From contig NW_004454178.1 in the NCBI RefSeq assembly GCF_000283155.1, forward strand, positions 23,969,800 through 24,033,799: a stretch of 64,000 nucleotides of DNA, in the 5' to 3' direction. The notes below the pieces were generated by a model, which was given only the letters and a program-made list of their open reading frames with translations, made no database searches and was not told where the DNA came from. Positions 11,076 through 23,152 of this stretch are shown piece after piece. This DNA is from Ceratotherium simum simum (Eukaryota > Chordata > Mammalia > Perissodactyla > Rhinocerotidae). The position numbers and the translations under genes are program-made. The stretch's first letter is position 1; each line of letters begins with the position of its first letter.

Positions 11076-12390
11076 TTCTGCACCACCGATTGTCTGGAAA
11101 TGCCTGAAAAGTAGTTCATCAACAACTTTTATCCAGTTGTACAGTTGTGTGTGGCAGGATGGCTGGTCTGGTACCAATTAATTCATCCAGGCTGGACAGA
11201 GTTATTGTTTTTATTTTAACAAATAATTGCCTTTGGCTTCTAGGTTCCCTCTTCTGCAGCACTGATAGCTCGTTTCTTTGCCAAATATTCTTTCTTTATA
11301 CTTCTTGCTTCAGAGCTATTTTCTTCACATCTGTTCTTTTTATGCCTTAGTGACATCTAGATGTAATGACACAGGCACTAACTAACATAAAGTTAATAAG
11401 AAACTGCAGCTCCTGCATTCGCAGTACCGATAACCTTCCTGGGGCTGTAACTGATGGAATTTAAAAATCATTCCAGAAAAGCAGTGGATCGTGAGATATT
11501 AGGCTATGAAATCATTATAATAATCTAGAATTTAAATGAATGCTATGTAGTCAAAATTATTTTCAGTTATTTCATTTAACGTTTTAATGTTTCATCCATT
11601 TACTACTGTTACTGTTTATGAATACTCCTTCCAATCCTCCGTTTCAAATCTAGAAATTACTGGAAAGGTGTGTCCATCTCCAGTTTCTTTGTGCATTAGA
11701 ATGTCTCAACTTTAACCTTTGGCTCCTCACAGAGGTGGCTTCTCTTCCTGAGACCCGTGGGTATGGAGCCATCATCCATATTCCTCTAAAAAGACATTAG
11801 AATGAATGAGAGAAAAATGAAAGTGCCCCAGAGGCCAGAAGATATGGCCCGGAGGACAGGAGTGTGAGGTGAGCCAGGTGAAGCCCCAGTCTATCGACAC
11901 ATCTGTTATTACCTCCACGTGGCTGATATGAATTGAGAGACCGCATTTCCCCAGCTGGTGATGGGATGTTCAATGTCTCCAGACTCTGAAAGAACTTCTG
12001 GTTTCCTCACAGCCAGAGCCCAGCACAAAGGCCTTCCCCGTCCTTGTGCACTGACCAGTGAGCCATTCTGGGACAATCATCCACCAGATCAAATCCTTTA
12101 AGTTCATCTGCTGAAAAATGCAGGGCTGTCTTGTGACGATAACACTGTTTTCCACAGACCAGCAGTCAGAGCGGGATTACCTTCATTTCTGCCTGTTTCC
12201 AGGCCGGGATGAATTAGGAAAGGAGCTGAGCTAGGTCCAGTGTCCTTTCTGTGTGTGATTGGCGGCTGTATTACTATGAAACAACATAACAGGTGCAGAT
12301 TGTAGGCAGAGGCAAATGGAGAAAATAAATGGTCAGATGTGAAGAAAAGGAAATAAACCAGACACTTGGATAAAAATCATAGTTGTGCTC
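11076..12390. other. Unassigned non-coding sequence
   Basis: No family recognised with confidence. No exon support. Confidence 0.4.
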
Positions 12391-12903
12391 TGTATTAATT
12401 TTCTATTGTTGCGTAACTGATGATCACAAATTCAGTGCTTCAAACAGCACCTGCTCAGCATCTCACGGTGTCTGTTGGTGGGAAGTGCAAGCATGGCTTA
12501 GCTGCATTCTCTGCTCAGGGCTCGCAAGGCTGGAACTGAGTGTTGGCGGCTGTGTTCCTTGCTGGAGTTCTGGGTCTTCCTGCTAGCTCACTCAGGTGTC
12601 AACGGACTTCAGTTCCCTGCACCTGTGGGACTGAGCCCGCAGGACTCAGCTCCTAGAAGCTGCCCTGAGGTCCCAGCCGCGTCTTCCTCTCACAGGACAC
12701 AGCAGCTCACTTCTCCAAAGCTCGACGGAGAACCTGTCTCTAGGGGGCCGCAAAGGATGGAGCTTACAGACTGCAACCAGATCAAGAGTGACTATCCCAT
12801 CCCGGGCCTGGTCCCGCCCACACTCAAGGGGCGGGGATTATACAGGGCGTATTTGCTGGGGCGTGGGAATCTTTGGGACCTTCTTAGAATTCTGCCTGCC
12901 ACA
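12391..12903 (-). mobile_element. MLT1-type MaLR LTR, near complete
   Basis: Starts TGTATTAATTTTCTATTGTT and ends TCTGCCTGCCACA on the plus strand, the reverse complements of the end and start of an MLT1 LTR (TGTGGCAGGC...TAATACA). In between it keeps ACTCAAGGGGCGGGGATTAT and GACCTTCTTAGAATTCTGCC. Length of about 513 bp suits the family. The open frames here are compositional and not genes. Confidence 0.75.
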
Positions 12904-14595
12904 GGCTATAAAATCAGGTGGTTTAAAAAAAACCACTTTGACTAATAAAATAATTAATAGATATTACTTGGGAGATAGGTCCCTTAGTGTCTAGCCTCTA
13001 TAGAATGGAGATGCGATATCAAACCTATGTCCTACGTGGTCTTGTTACAAGACTGACTGGAGTCATGCATGTGAATCTGCAAAATGGACACCACTCTGCA
13101 AGTATAAGAGAATTAGAGCGTGTGTGTGCAGTGGAATGTTCTACATCAGACGCCTCCCTCTGCCCCATCCAGAATGAGCCCATCACCTTTTCAACTCCCA
13201 TTGCACTTTGCTTCTTTTAGAAACTTAACACATTCTACCTTATATTGTAATTTCTTCTGTACTTTATATATCTATATATAATTATATACGCGTCTATCTA
13301 TATCTCTCTATACCCACCAATTTAGAACATTTGCAACTGTAGAGGTTGCATCTTAATCATTTTTGTATCAACTTTAGTGTCTTCAAGAAATAAAGTGAAT
13401 GTAACCCACTATAAATGCAACATAAGGCTGAGTGCAGTCATCCTGCAGGGAGGAGGGGGCCATTGCCATTCTGGAGTGTCCCTGTAGGCAGATTTTGCCT
13501 GATTCCTTTATCAAGCATTTATCGAGCGCCTACAGTCAACCAGAAAAAATGGGGCTACTCTCCAGCACTTCTGCCTTTTTAGAGATGCTCCCATGTTAAA
13601 ACAAAACAAAACAATACACTCTGAGTAGCAGTATGCGAGGCTTTCATAATGGCACAGAATGCCATTTTGAACTACTTTTGTCTTACTGTAAGAAAAAAAA
13701 AAAAGATACTGAACACAGACGTACTTTAAAAGTTCACAGTAGTAACCAGTGGCCTTTAAGGTGACCTGCACAAGCTTGGAGCTGCTTCACAGGTGGAAGT
13801 AAATTTACTTTGCAGGCAAGTCTAGCGGTGCAGGGGTCGTTTGACAGAATCAAGTGGTGTGGGGTAAAGATACCATCAGCATACCAAAGGCTGCTTAAAC
13901 TGGCTCACTGAGAGTTGGCAAGAAGGCTTATTGCTCATGGCATAAAATAAATAGTGGCGGAGCAACATCCATCTTCTGGATGAAGGAATTATTAGTGGCA
14001 CATTGACCTGGTATGAACTTGTAACAAGTTAAGAGGCGTTATTGATAGCTTTTCTCGTTCTCCAGGCTCAGAGAGGGTTACCTTTTACTTAAATGTAAAC
14101 ACACAAGGCATGCTTTCAGTAACAATTGTCAACCACGTCTCAGCTTCCGCTACAAATTCCCGCTTGGTTAGGGTTTTTGGATGCTAGCCTTAAGACTAAA
14201 GTTAGATCGTGAATTCTTAGAATGTTGAGTACTTGGAATCTCAAGCTATTTATCAGACTAGGGCTGCTTCTTATCTCCTTGGTGAAAGATTAACCAAAAC
14301 ATGCACCAGAGCTACCACATTTTCTTTCTCAATATTGAAGCCTTTCTAGAGAACAGAAGTTTAATTCCGTTTCTTCTTCACCAAGCTGAGACCTTTTACT
14401 GAATGGCACATGACCGACTAGGGTTGTAAATGACCTCTTGTAGTTTTGCAGCTAAGAACAGCTCCCTGCTCTCGGTCTGCTCTCCCCCTTCTTCACTTAC
14501 CTCATTCTTCTGTGACCTTCAAAGACCAGATGAATCCCACATTCGCCACAGACCTCTCCTACCAGCCCAGTCACAGCAATTTCTCCCTCATCTAA
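12904..14595. other. Unassigned non-coding sequence
   Basis: Holds an AT-rich low-complexity patch at 13,255-13,310 (TATATATCTATATATAATTA and similar). Otherwise nothing nameable. Confidence 0.4.
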
Positions 14596-14599
14596 ACTC

Positions 14600-14860
14600 C
14601 TGCAGGGCTGCTGTTTATTTTTTTAGGTTGTAAATGGCAGAGAAACCAACTCAAATTGGTTTAGCAAGAAGGCATGTTTATTGGCTTGCAAACCTGAAAA
14701 GCCAGGGGGTTAATGCTGCTTTCAAGCCAAGCTGAATCAGGGTTTGTTCCCTTTTTTTGCGTACTAGTATCTCATTCTCTGTGACCGATTCTCAGTCCCT
14801 GCATGGTGGTGTGGGGTAGAATATTTCTCTAGCTGATCTCAAGTCAGCCGTGTTTCTGCC
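14600..14860. repeat. Possible ancient interspersed repeat, class not assigned
   Basis: AAACCAACTCAAATTGGTTT, then GCATGTTTATTGGCTTGCAA and ACCTGAAAAGCCAGGGGGTT. This resembles a common ancient mammalian repeat (…AACCCAACTCAAACTGGCTTAAG…TTTATTGGCTCA…). Low certainty; family not named. Confidence 0.35.
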
Positions 14861-15682
14861 AAAATCAAAGAATTTAATGAATTATAGGATTTATATTTTC
14901 CTTTGGGTCACTTTATTCTCCTTTTCTTTCTTTTTTTACAGATCTGGCTCCACGAGTGATTAGAAAGTCTAAGTACAGGCGTATCTTTTCTGTTTTTCTG
15001 GGCCCTGGGAAGTGTACTAATGATTTATGTTAGTAGTAATTTATGAAAGTAATATTAATTGATAGGCAACTAGTATTTTTTTTACTACTTATGGCAAATG
15101 AAAATGTTTTACATTAAAGTTATTGTTGCATTCTTTTGAGAAGGCTCTAATGTCTTATTGAATCGACTCACCACAATGAGAGTGTGCTTCGTGCTTCTCG
15201 TCTCTGAATCGTCCTGGAACTGCATCTCGTGTTCACACGAGCAGAGTGTTCTTAACAAATATTAGTGTGATGACCGCACAGCAACAAACTGGGGAAAAAG
15301 CACTAACAATCTAAAATACACAAACACCACCTGTGCTTGAGTCTTAAAACCCTCCGTGTCGGATCCATTCAGAACCTAAGATGTGTGATATTTTCATATA
15401 TGCGCATGATAGCATACGTCTGATATGCGGTGATGATTGCCTGTCTTTTCCCAGGTTGCAAGGAGGAAATAATTCATTTTACTAAATTTTTGTAAATACT
15501 TAGTTTGATGAAATGAGTTCAAAACATTTGCCAAAATAGCATTTTTTCCATGCAACCAGACAAATAGAACTGACAGTCACAGTCCAAATAACTAAAATCA
15601 CTCTTTTTACTAAAGTGAAAAATATCTCTTTAACTTTATCAAATAAACTTAGTTTGAGTGGCGAAGGGCAGAATGGTTGGTT
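14861..15682. other. AT-rich non-coding sequence
   Basis: Nothing recognised. Confidence 0.4.
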
Positions 15683-15698
15683 TTCTGTGATTTCTTTT

Positions 15699-15890
15699 CT
15701 TTTTTTTTTCTGTGAGGAAGATTGGCTCTGGGCTAATATCCGTGTCCATCTTCCTCTACTTTATATGGGATGCCGCCACAGCATGCTTGACAAGCAGTGC
15801 ATTGGTCCGCGCCCGGGATTCGAACCTGCGAACTCCGGGCCACCAAAGCAGAGTGTGCGCACTTAACTGCTACACCACTGGGCCGGCCCC
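15699..15890 (-). mobile_element. ERE-type SINE (tRNA-derived)
   Basis: On the plus strand: T-rich tail, GAGGAAGATTGGCTCTGGGC, GGGATGCCGCCACAGCATGC, the B-box-like CCCGGGATTCGAACCTGCGA and the head CACTGGGCCGGCCCC. It is flanked by an imperfect target duplication (TTCTGTGATTTCTTTT at 15,683-15,698; TTCTGTGTCTTCTTTG at 15,891-15,906). The family is a Pol III SINE that depends on L1 machinery for copying (family knowledge). Confidence 0.9.
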
Positions 15891-15906
15891 TTCTGTGTCT
15901 TCTTTG

Positions 15907-16625
15907 AGTCCTACAAATCTGAGGGTCGTCAACCCTCAAGTCCTCCCTTCTTGAGGTGGGCCTCCTCCACTGGAGCCTGTTCTGCTCTTGGCCTTTGGCC
16001 TTCTCCAAGAAGAGAGGAAAGAGGATCAAAGAGAAAGTGGAGAAAATAGAAACGAAGAACAAGATGGCAGACTTGAACTCAACCAAATCGATAACTAAAT
16101 CCAAGTAGTCTAAATGCCCTGGCCAGGGAGTAGGGCTAGAGGTTCCTTGAAAAGCCTCGAGTCTCTGACCGGAAGGGTCTAATGGGGGAATCTGGGGCAA
16201 TGCCTACAACCCACTGTTTAGACATATGTCTTCTCCAGAAAGACATATTACTCCAGAAAGCCCCAGATTACTTCAGACACACTCATTGTCTACATTGCCC
16301 TTCCAACCCCCCCAGTGTGGACCTGTAGAAATAGCCTGGACCTGGGCCCGGCCTGCGTTTCAGTCCTGATTCTGCCACCAAGCAGTGGACCAAGCTCTAG
16401 GCTGGGCCCCAACCCTGTGCTTCCCTCTATTACTCAGTAGAATCTTCTCACCATAGGATTTCTAGTATATAGAATAATTACTGATCCTCAACATTGAATA
16501 GTAAACGATGTGGGTTAACCCACACATCAAAAATGGCTGGCTCATATATTTTTTCATAAGAGGAAATATAATTAGTAAATAAAAACTAGGCGATAAAACA
16601 GGAATGATATTGTTTAGAAAGTTCC
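15907..16625. other. Unassigned; possible L1 scrap near 16,050-16,115
   Basis: AAGATGGCAGACTTGAACTC followed by AACCAAATCGATAACT resembles the start of L1 ORF2 on the plus strand. It is too short to annotate firmly. Confidence 0.3.
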
Positions 16626-16629
16626 AAAG

Positions 16630-16830
16630 TGGGCATCAGAGAAGATGGTGGAACAGACAGCAGCACCAGGAGCCTCCATCTCCCACATTTCTCTATTACG
16701 TGAAGAAGAAGATTGGAACTCAATCGAGAAAGGATAAATTTGACTTGCTTGAGGCCTTCATAGGAGGCTCTTAGGAATGCTCACCATAGAGATGGATCCA
16801 TAAATGCCTCTTAAACTTGAAAGGTCAGGC
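16630..16830 (+). mobile_element. Possible old L1 5' UTR fragment
   Basis: GAGAAGATGGTGGAACAGAC, GGAGCCTCCATCTCCCACAT and GAAGATTGGAACTCAATCGA echo the AAGATGGCGGA start and early 5' UTR of old L1s. Weak and short. Confidence 0.3.
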
Positions 16831-18124
16831 AGGTCTCACAATCATAGCTTACACTAGGGAAAGGATTACATTAAAAATAACAGTAAATATCCATGTTATA
16901 TCAACATCCAGACAACTGATAAGAAACACATCAAGTAGTTGGTGAATAAATGGGCAGAATGATAAGTAAACATTTTCACAAGAATAAACACAATTAGTAA
17001 GTAAGATGGAAAAATGTTCACTCTCACGAGTCATCAAAGGACATAATTACATCCCCCGTCCCCCATGGGCAGTGATTTAGAATATTATGATCTGTTTACT
17101 TACTCCTGGGAATTTCTCCTAAGAGGGGAGACGATCTGTACAAATTTATTTTCAGTTAAGAAGCAGGCGGAAAGACCCAAGGCCCTGAGATGGGGCTTAG
17201 GAACAGTACTTTTGTCCCCCAGAGTTGGATTGGCCCTGACCGAGGAAGCCCGGGCTTCGGCTGGGGTGTTCTAGAAGGGGAGGGCTGACAGTGCCGTCTC
17301 AGGCCATCAGGCATGGTATCGTGAAGGTGGAATCCAGTTGCTTGGGACAGCAATCTTCTAAGTCCTGGGTTGCGGTGGCTTTTCTGAAAGCAGGTTTTGC
17401 TCACTGTAAGGTAGGCTCCTTAGCTGGGCCAGCTGAGGGAGGTGGGCATAGAGCAGGGGAGGGTAGATGGGGCCTGGGCTGCTGTCTTAGCCAGGTGCCC
17501 CCTGCAAAGCAGAGCCTGATCGGAGTTTATTTTGGGGGATGATCTCAGAGACAGGAGTGGGGCCTGGAGAGAGTGAAACGGGGAGGGAGGGCAAAGCCAT
17601 ACAAGGTGCTTCCTCATCCTGGCACCACTGTGGGCTGTGGGGTCACCCCCACTGGGACCCTCTGAGGAGCCATGCAGAGTCTGCCTCTCAGAATGGTCTG
17701 CCGAGGACCAAGAGGGAGCAGTTGCTCGGGGGCTCCCTCACCCACTGTCAGGGGCCGCTGCACGAACGTCACTCCATCACCCCTCGCACTTCCAGGCTGT
17801 GCGTGTGTGGGCCAGGCAGGTGTCGCAGGCAGTGGGCAGCCTTGGGGCAGCAGAGGCAAGGTGCCGACAGGTGGCACCTGCGGGAAGCTGGTTGCTGCCA
17901 CAGTGGCTGCAGTGGAAGGTGGGAGGAGAGGGTGTGAGGTGGGGTTCAAGGAGGGGTCTCTGATGCTGCTCCAGGGCCTGATCCCAAGCCAGGGGTCAGG
18001 ACAGAGTAGCCTCCTGGGCTGTCATGCACTTCATTCATGGCTTGTGGGTGACCTTATCTTGGGGAGGGAACACTGGTGACCTGCAGTCTTGGGTTTCTGC
18101 CCAGTGGTCTGGTTCTGGAGGAGT
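16831..18124. other. Non-coding; G+C-rich from 17,150 to 18,050
   Basis: Several overlapping frames exist on both strands at 17,400-18,080. They reflect high G+C and show no motif, no codon bias that favours one frame, and no consensus splice pair. No repeat was recognised in the G+C-rich part. Confidence 0.4.
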
Positions 18125-18300
18125 GTACCAGGCTTGCGAGTCAAGAAAAGCAACTCCCTTAACCTGAGACTTGGTTTTCTCACCTATAAAATGGAAGCAA
18201 TAACCTCGACATTTCCCATCTCCTGGGTGTTGTGAGGTAATAATGAATTACCAATAATGAATTTCAATGGAGAGGCCTTGCGACTTGTAAATCACTGTCC
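18125..18300 (+). repeat. MIR SINE
   Basis: CCCTTAACCTGAGACTTGGT, TTTCTCACCTATAAAATGGA and GGGTGTTGTGAGGTAATAAT follow the MIR core in sense orientation. Confidence 0.65.
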
Positions 18301-18394
18301 AGGTGTGAAGCAACACTGACAGTAAGAGGCCAGCAGCAATGTCTCTGAACTATTGGACAGCGGGAACAGACGGCGTCTAGCTTTCTGGAGTGTC

Positions 18395-18540
18395 CGTGCG
18401 TGTCAGGCACCTTTATGACATGATGTCATTTAATCCTCATTGCAGCCCCTACGCTGGTCACGAATGTCATCCCCACTTACAGATGAGGACAGAGAAACCT
18501 TGCCCTGGGTCATGTGGGGAGTGGCCCAGCGAGGATCCCC
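18395..18540 (-). repeat. MIR SINE
   Basis: GTCATTTAATCCTCATTGCA, then CCCCACTTACAGATGAGGAC and AGAGAAACC. This is the reverse complement of the MIR core. Confidence 0.7.
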
Positions 18541-18650
18541 GCTGCCTCTCTTCTCTACACCAGAGGAGCCTAGCAATCCTGCCCCAACCTCTCACCACGG
18601 CGTGGGTAAAGCTGATGGCACCCGGCAGGCGTTCTAGGATTCGTGATCAA

Positions 18651-18757
18651 ATTATAGGAACCCTAAATGGGATACCCAAACACAAATTCTAGGAACACTA
18701 AATGGGATACCCAAACACAAATTCTGCGAACACTAGAAATGGGATACCCAAACGCTA
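18651..18757. repeat. 35-bp minisatellite, three copies
   Basis: Units at 18,651-18,685, 18,686-18,720 and 18,721-18,757. The shared core is ATGGGATACCCAAAC. Copies 1 and 2 differ at two sites. Copy 3 has a 2-bp insertion and a changed end. It is a short tandem array in otherwise unique sequence. Confidence 0.9.
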
Positions 18758-20185
18758 GCTGCTGAAAGGGAAGATGGAGGAGGCAAAGGTCAGCCTGTCT
18801 TAGTTCTAGGATTGAGGCCAAGGTGGGATCAGCCATAAGGAAGCAGGGAATGTTAAAGACATGGATTTTGCTTAGCAGAAGGATTCTTGGCCTGGGCTCC
18901 GTGAACGGGTTTGGGGGCAGTGTCTGAACTTCTCGAAATGGTCTGTAAAGTTGTGTGCTCAAGGGTGGATGTGCACTTTCCCAGGAAGCAGGTTCATAAT
19001 TTTTATTAGGATCTTAACGATCCATGACCCCAAAGCTTTAAAACCACTCCAGTTGGGCCGTCCCAGTGTAAACACAAAAGGTGCAGGGGCCCCAGAGTGC
19101 CCCTGGACACAATGAGACCCGTACAACCCGTTCTTCTGAATGGCTTAAATTCCACCACATTTGTTTCTTTAACATGGGGCCTGCTTTTAATTTTATGTTT
19201 TAATCTTTTTGCTGCTATTATTTATGAGCCAGGTTGAGTGATTTTCCACAAAGATCTATAGGCAGGGAAAAAGCACAATAATTTTACGATCAAAATTCCC
19301 CCTTCCGCCACCTTTATTATTTTTTGCACTTTCCCCAAAAGGTATAATTTTCTTATCAAACTTACTTTCTTTCACTGACACATATTCATGCTCTTTCAAG
19401 CAAGTGAAAGGCTTCTTTTAGGGAATCAGTACGTGCAAATTATACCTCTTTTAGTTGCCAGGCTAGGGAAAAAAATAACCTATTAAGGAAGTGTTTACGT
19501 TCAAAGTAGATATTCTAAAAAAATGGTTCTTTTAAAAATAATTCCCCAAACAACTCTTAACAAGTTTTGATTCGAAGGGCTCTTTTCATGACTAGTGTGG
19601 CAAGCAACATAAACAGATCTGACCCCCTTTCCTTGTGTGGTGCGGTTAGTATCAGGGCCGTCACACTTGGTGGTTGACTCCTTGGAAAATTGCTCAACAT
19701 CTCATGCTCTGTAATCCCCAGCTTGATTAACTGTGATGGAGTGGGTTCTGTGAAGTAGCAGGAGCTTTAGATGTCTCCCGAAAAGAAAAGCAGAACAGAC
19801 ACAAATGACCAAAAATGAAACAGCCGCACGGTAATGACATCTTTCCACAATTTGAAACCATGAACACGTGGTCAAAGGGGTCCATTCAAGCCAGAAATTG
19901 GGCTCCGTCTGCAGCCAGAGGGAAAGCCGTGTGCCCTCCCTGGGTGTGGGCCCCTGCCCTGACCCTTGGCAGGGACAGCAAGACTTGCCCCCCTCCACCT
20001 TTCGAGAAATGAAGGGAAAAACTGTCACGGGGCATGGACAGGGGCCTGCGTGCTGGAAGGAGACTGAGGCAGGCTCATTTTCTCTCTCCTCTGAGAAGTG
20101 GCCAGGGGGTAAGACCAGGCCTAGTGGACCTCTCGGTCAGTAGATGCCTTTCCCTAGAGGGGCCACAGGAGCCCACGGCGCGGGG
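18758..20185. other. Unique-looking non-coding sequence
   Basis: No repeat named over about 1.4 kb. AT-rich, low-stop-free segments at 19,150-19,560 have the look of slowly evolving non-coding DNA, but that is an impression only. Frames near 19,700-20,220 on both strands overlap and carry no motif. Confidence 0.4.
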
Positions 20186-20385
20186 TTGCCAGATAAAACA
20201 CAGGATGCCTTGTTCAATTTGAACTCCAGATGAACAACGAATAATTTTTTAGCATATCCCACGCAGGTATGTGCCATGCACGTCCCAAATATTGCATAAG
20301 ACGTATTTATACTAAAAAATTATTTGTGGTTTATCTGAAGCTGAAAGTTCTGAGTGTCCTGTATGTTTATTTGCTGAACATGCAG
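20186..20385. mobile_element. Palindromic MITE-like DNA transposon remnant
   Basis: The segment is an imperfect inverted repeat about its centre near 20,285. Left arm words TTGCCAGATA, ACACAGGATG and AACGAATAATTTTTTAG are answered on the right by CTAAAAAATTATTTGTGGTT, GTCCTGTATG and TTATTTGCTGAACATGCAG. This is the layout of a common palindromic non-autonomous DNA transposon in mammals. I do not assign the family. Confidence 0.65.
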
Positions 20386-20845
20386 CCCCAGCTCAGGGCA
20401 AAATGGCCCAGACTGGCTGTGCAGGCGTGCCTGTCTTATCAAGTCTAGATGAATCTTTATTGGGCGTCAGGTTCTAGCACTTCATGCAGACGGAGTCATG
20501 CACTATGTCTTCCTGTGTCCCACTTCTCTCACTCGGTATGATTTTGAGATTCTTCCCTCTATCAGTAGGTTGTTCCTTTTATTACTGAGTAGGTTTCTAT
20601 TGAATGCAAGTTCCACAGGTTGTTTATCCTTTCACCTCTGGATGGACCTTTGGAATATTTCCAATTTTCATCTATTATGAATAAAGATGGATGTGTTTCC
20701 ATGTACAAGTTTTTTTGTGGACACATATTTTCATTTCTCTTGGGTAAAACTCTAAGAGTGGAATTGCTGGATCTGACGCTAAGTTCCTTATGAGAAACTA
20801 CAAAAGAGTTTTCCAAAATGGTTGTACTATTTTACACTCAGCAGC

Positions 20846-21211
20846 TGCCTTAGTCTGTTTGGGCTGCTATCACAAAATATCCCAGATTGAGTGGCTTATA
20901 AACAACGGAAATTTATTTCTCACAGATCTGGGGGCTGGGAAGTCCAAGGGCAAGGCACCAGCATGGTCTCGTTCTGGTGGGGGCCCACTTCCTGGTTCAT
21001 AGCCAGAGCCTCGTAGCTGTGTCCTCACATGGTGGAGGGAGCTAGGGAGCTCTGTGGGGTCTCTTTTATAACAGGGCTAATCCCATTTGTGAGAACTTCA
21101 CCCTCATGTCCTAATCAACTCCCCAAGGCCCCACCTCCTAACACTATCACATTGGGCCTTAGGATTTCCACATATGAGTTTGAGGGGGACACAAAGAATC
21201 AGACCATAGCA
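20846..21211 (-). mobile_element. MaLR LTR (MST/MLT1 type) inside old L1
   Basis: The plus strand runs from TGCCTTAGTCTGTTTGGGCT to AGACCATAGCA, with AACAACGGAAATTTATTTCT, CCTCACATGGTGGAGGGAGC and TAACACTATCACATTGGGCC between. It is the reverse complement of an ERVL-MaLR LTR of about 366 bp. The L1 text ...TTTTACACTCAGCAG / CAGCAGTGTGTG... is interrupted exactly here, with the short word CAGC on both sides, consistent with a target duplication. Non-coding. Confidence 0.7.
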
Positions 21212-21520
21212 CCAGCAGTGTGTGTGTTTCACATCCTTGTCAACACTTGGTTGTTGTCTGTTTTTTAAATTTCAGTTATCCTAGTACTTGTAAAATGGTA
21301 TTTTATCATGGCCCTGATTTGCAATTTTCTGATCGTAGTTCAGTTGAGAATCTTTTCATGTGCTTACTGGCCATTCATGTATCTAAAAGAAGAATTGTCC
21401 AAATTTTTGCCCATTTTTGTCAGGTTATCTTCTTCTTATTGAGTTATGAATTCTTTAAATATTTTGGAGACCAGTCCTTTTCAGATATTTTCTCCCAGTC
21501 TGTAGCTTGCCTTTTCATTT

Positions 21521-21765
21521 TCTTTTTTGGTCAGGAAGATTAGCCCTGAACTAACATCTGTTGCCAATCCTCTTCTTTTTGTTGAGGAAGATTGGCCCCG
21601 AGCTAACATCTGTGCCCACCTTCCTCTACTCTATATGTGGGACGCCTGCTACAGCATGGCTTGATAAGCAGTGCGCAGGTCCGCACCCGGGATCCAAACC
21701 CGGGAACCCTGGGCCACTGAAGCGGAGTGTGCGAACTTGACCACTACGCCACTGGGCCAGCCCCA
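21521..21765 (-). mobile_element. ERE-type SINE, inserted in old L1
   Basis: T tail, two successive GAGGAAGATTGG-like blocks, CTACAGCATGGCTTGATAAG, B-box-like region CCCGGGATCCAAACCCGGGA, head ACTGGGCCAGCCCC. The 11-bp target duplication CCTTTTCATTT is perfect on both sides (21,510-21,520 and 21,766-21,776) and lies within L1 text. Confidence 0.92.
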
Positions 21766-22232
21766 CCTTTTCATTTCCTTAATGATGTCTTTTGAACAGC
21801 TGTAGGCCTTACTTTTGATTAAGTCCAATTTGTTGATTTTTTTATTTATGGTTTGTGCTTTTTGTGTTCTAAGAAATCTTTGCCTATTCAAAGTCACAAA
21901 AAATTTTCTCCTATGTTTTTGTACAAAATTGGAAAGATCAATCTTTTACATTAAGGCCTATAATCCATTTTGAATTAATTTTTGTGTATGGTGTAAAGTG
22001 AGGGTAGAGCTTCATTTTTTTCCCCCACGTGATTATCCAGTTTTCCCAATACCGTTTGCTGGAAAGACCATCCTTTCCCCATTGAGTTACATTGGTGTCT
22101 TAGTTAAAAATTAGTTGAGCATGTACGTGTGTGCCCATTTCTAGGCACATTCTGCTCTTTGGATTCTTGTCTATCTGTACAGCAATATCACGCTCCCTTG
22201 ATTACTAGAGCTTTACAGTAAGTCCTGAAATT

Positions 22233-23141
22233 ACCTGTGCCCAAGTACCTGTCACAGATGACTCTACTTTCTTGGAGAATCCAAGCTAGGACAACCATAT
22301 GGCACAGTTCTTTACTGGCATCTATCAAAGTCTATGTCCAGATCCTCACCAAAACCTGGATCTCTCCCTAAATATGTCTCTGGGCTGACATGTAAAAAGC
22401 ATTACCTTCTGTGGTCTTATGGAGGGTCACACCAGCACACTTTCATTTACCACCCCCCCACTTCCTCTCTGCAATAAATGCTTTTCTCTTTACACGGTAT
22501 AAAAGTAAAAGTTGTTGAAAGTTCTTAAAAGGAAAATTTACTTTGCATTTTTAACTTCTTAACTTCCAGTCTTCTACTTTTGCTGCAAAAATGTCACCAC
22601 AAAGACAGTTGCTGTTGTAATGTGTCAATCTCAGCAGTTTTCAGCCTTTTTTTGCTGTCACAAAACATGTGGTAAGTGAAACGGGTGGCGCCCCTGTCTG
22701 ACACGCTTCTGTCATCCTGTTCGTCTTCTGAGCGACGCTGTGCACGAGCTGGGATTCCACCCCTTTTTCTCCTGCTCAGAAATGTGAGTCTATTTATTTT
22801 TCAGCCGTCAGCACTTCTAAACCTGGGGACCTTGTTGTGAGTAACAGATTGTGGCCCAGCACCCAGTGGAGACCTGCTGCTTTGTCTTTTGTGTGACTCA
22901 CCACATAGCACCACGTACACAGTAGGGGCTTAATGCTTGTAGAGTAGACACACAGATAAGCAATAGGTTAATCCTTGGTACCTCTTGGTGATGAAAATTT
23001 AGGGCCCAATCAGTGTTGTGCTGGAGTCAGTTCACAGTGGCTTGTGCTTCTCTTGGAATTCTCCCAATTCCACATCTGGTGACGTTGTCTTGATAGCTTG
23101 CAATCAGCCATGATGGGAACATTTACACTGTGGAAACTGGC
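22233..23141. other. Unassigned non-coding sequence
   Basis: No firm repeat. ACACAGTAGGGGCTTAATGC at 22,918-22,937 is an L2/MIR-like end fragment only. Confidence 0.4.
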
Positions 23142-23152
23142 AAGAGTTACAA

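Larger units (their letters stand above)
20420..22232 (-). mobile_element. Old L1 (3' UTR and ORF2 end), split by two insertions
   Basis: Reverse-complement L1 text runs from the 3' UTR (TTTCTCTTGGGTAAAACTCT, GTGGAATTGCTGGATCTGAC) through ORF2 C-terminal coding sequence to about 22,232 (TATTTTCTCCCAGTCTGTAG, CAATACCGTTTGCTGGAAAG). It resumes cleanly after a MaLR LTR (20,846-21,211) and after an ERE (21,521-21,765). Frames are dead. Confidence 0.85.

Noticed and set aside
15780..15890. A tRNA gene, from the A/B-box-like sequence
   Set aside because: The tRNA-like part belongs to an ERE SINE; it cannot fold into a full cloverleaf and has a SINE body, tail and target duplication. The same applies to the other six copies.
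17400..18080. G+C-rich overlapping frames as exons of a gene
   Set aside because: Both strands are equally open, no frame shows a domain, and no matching acceptor-donor pair with in-frame continuity was seen.
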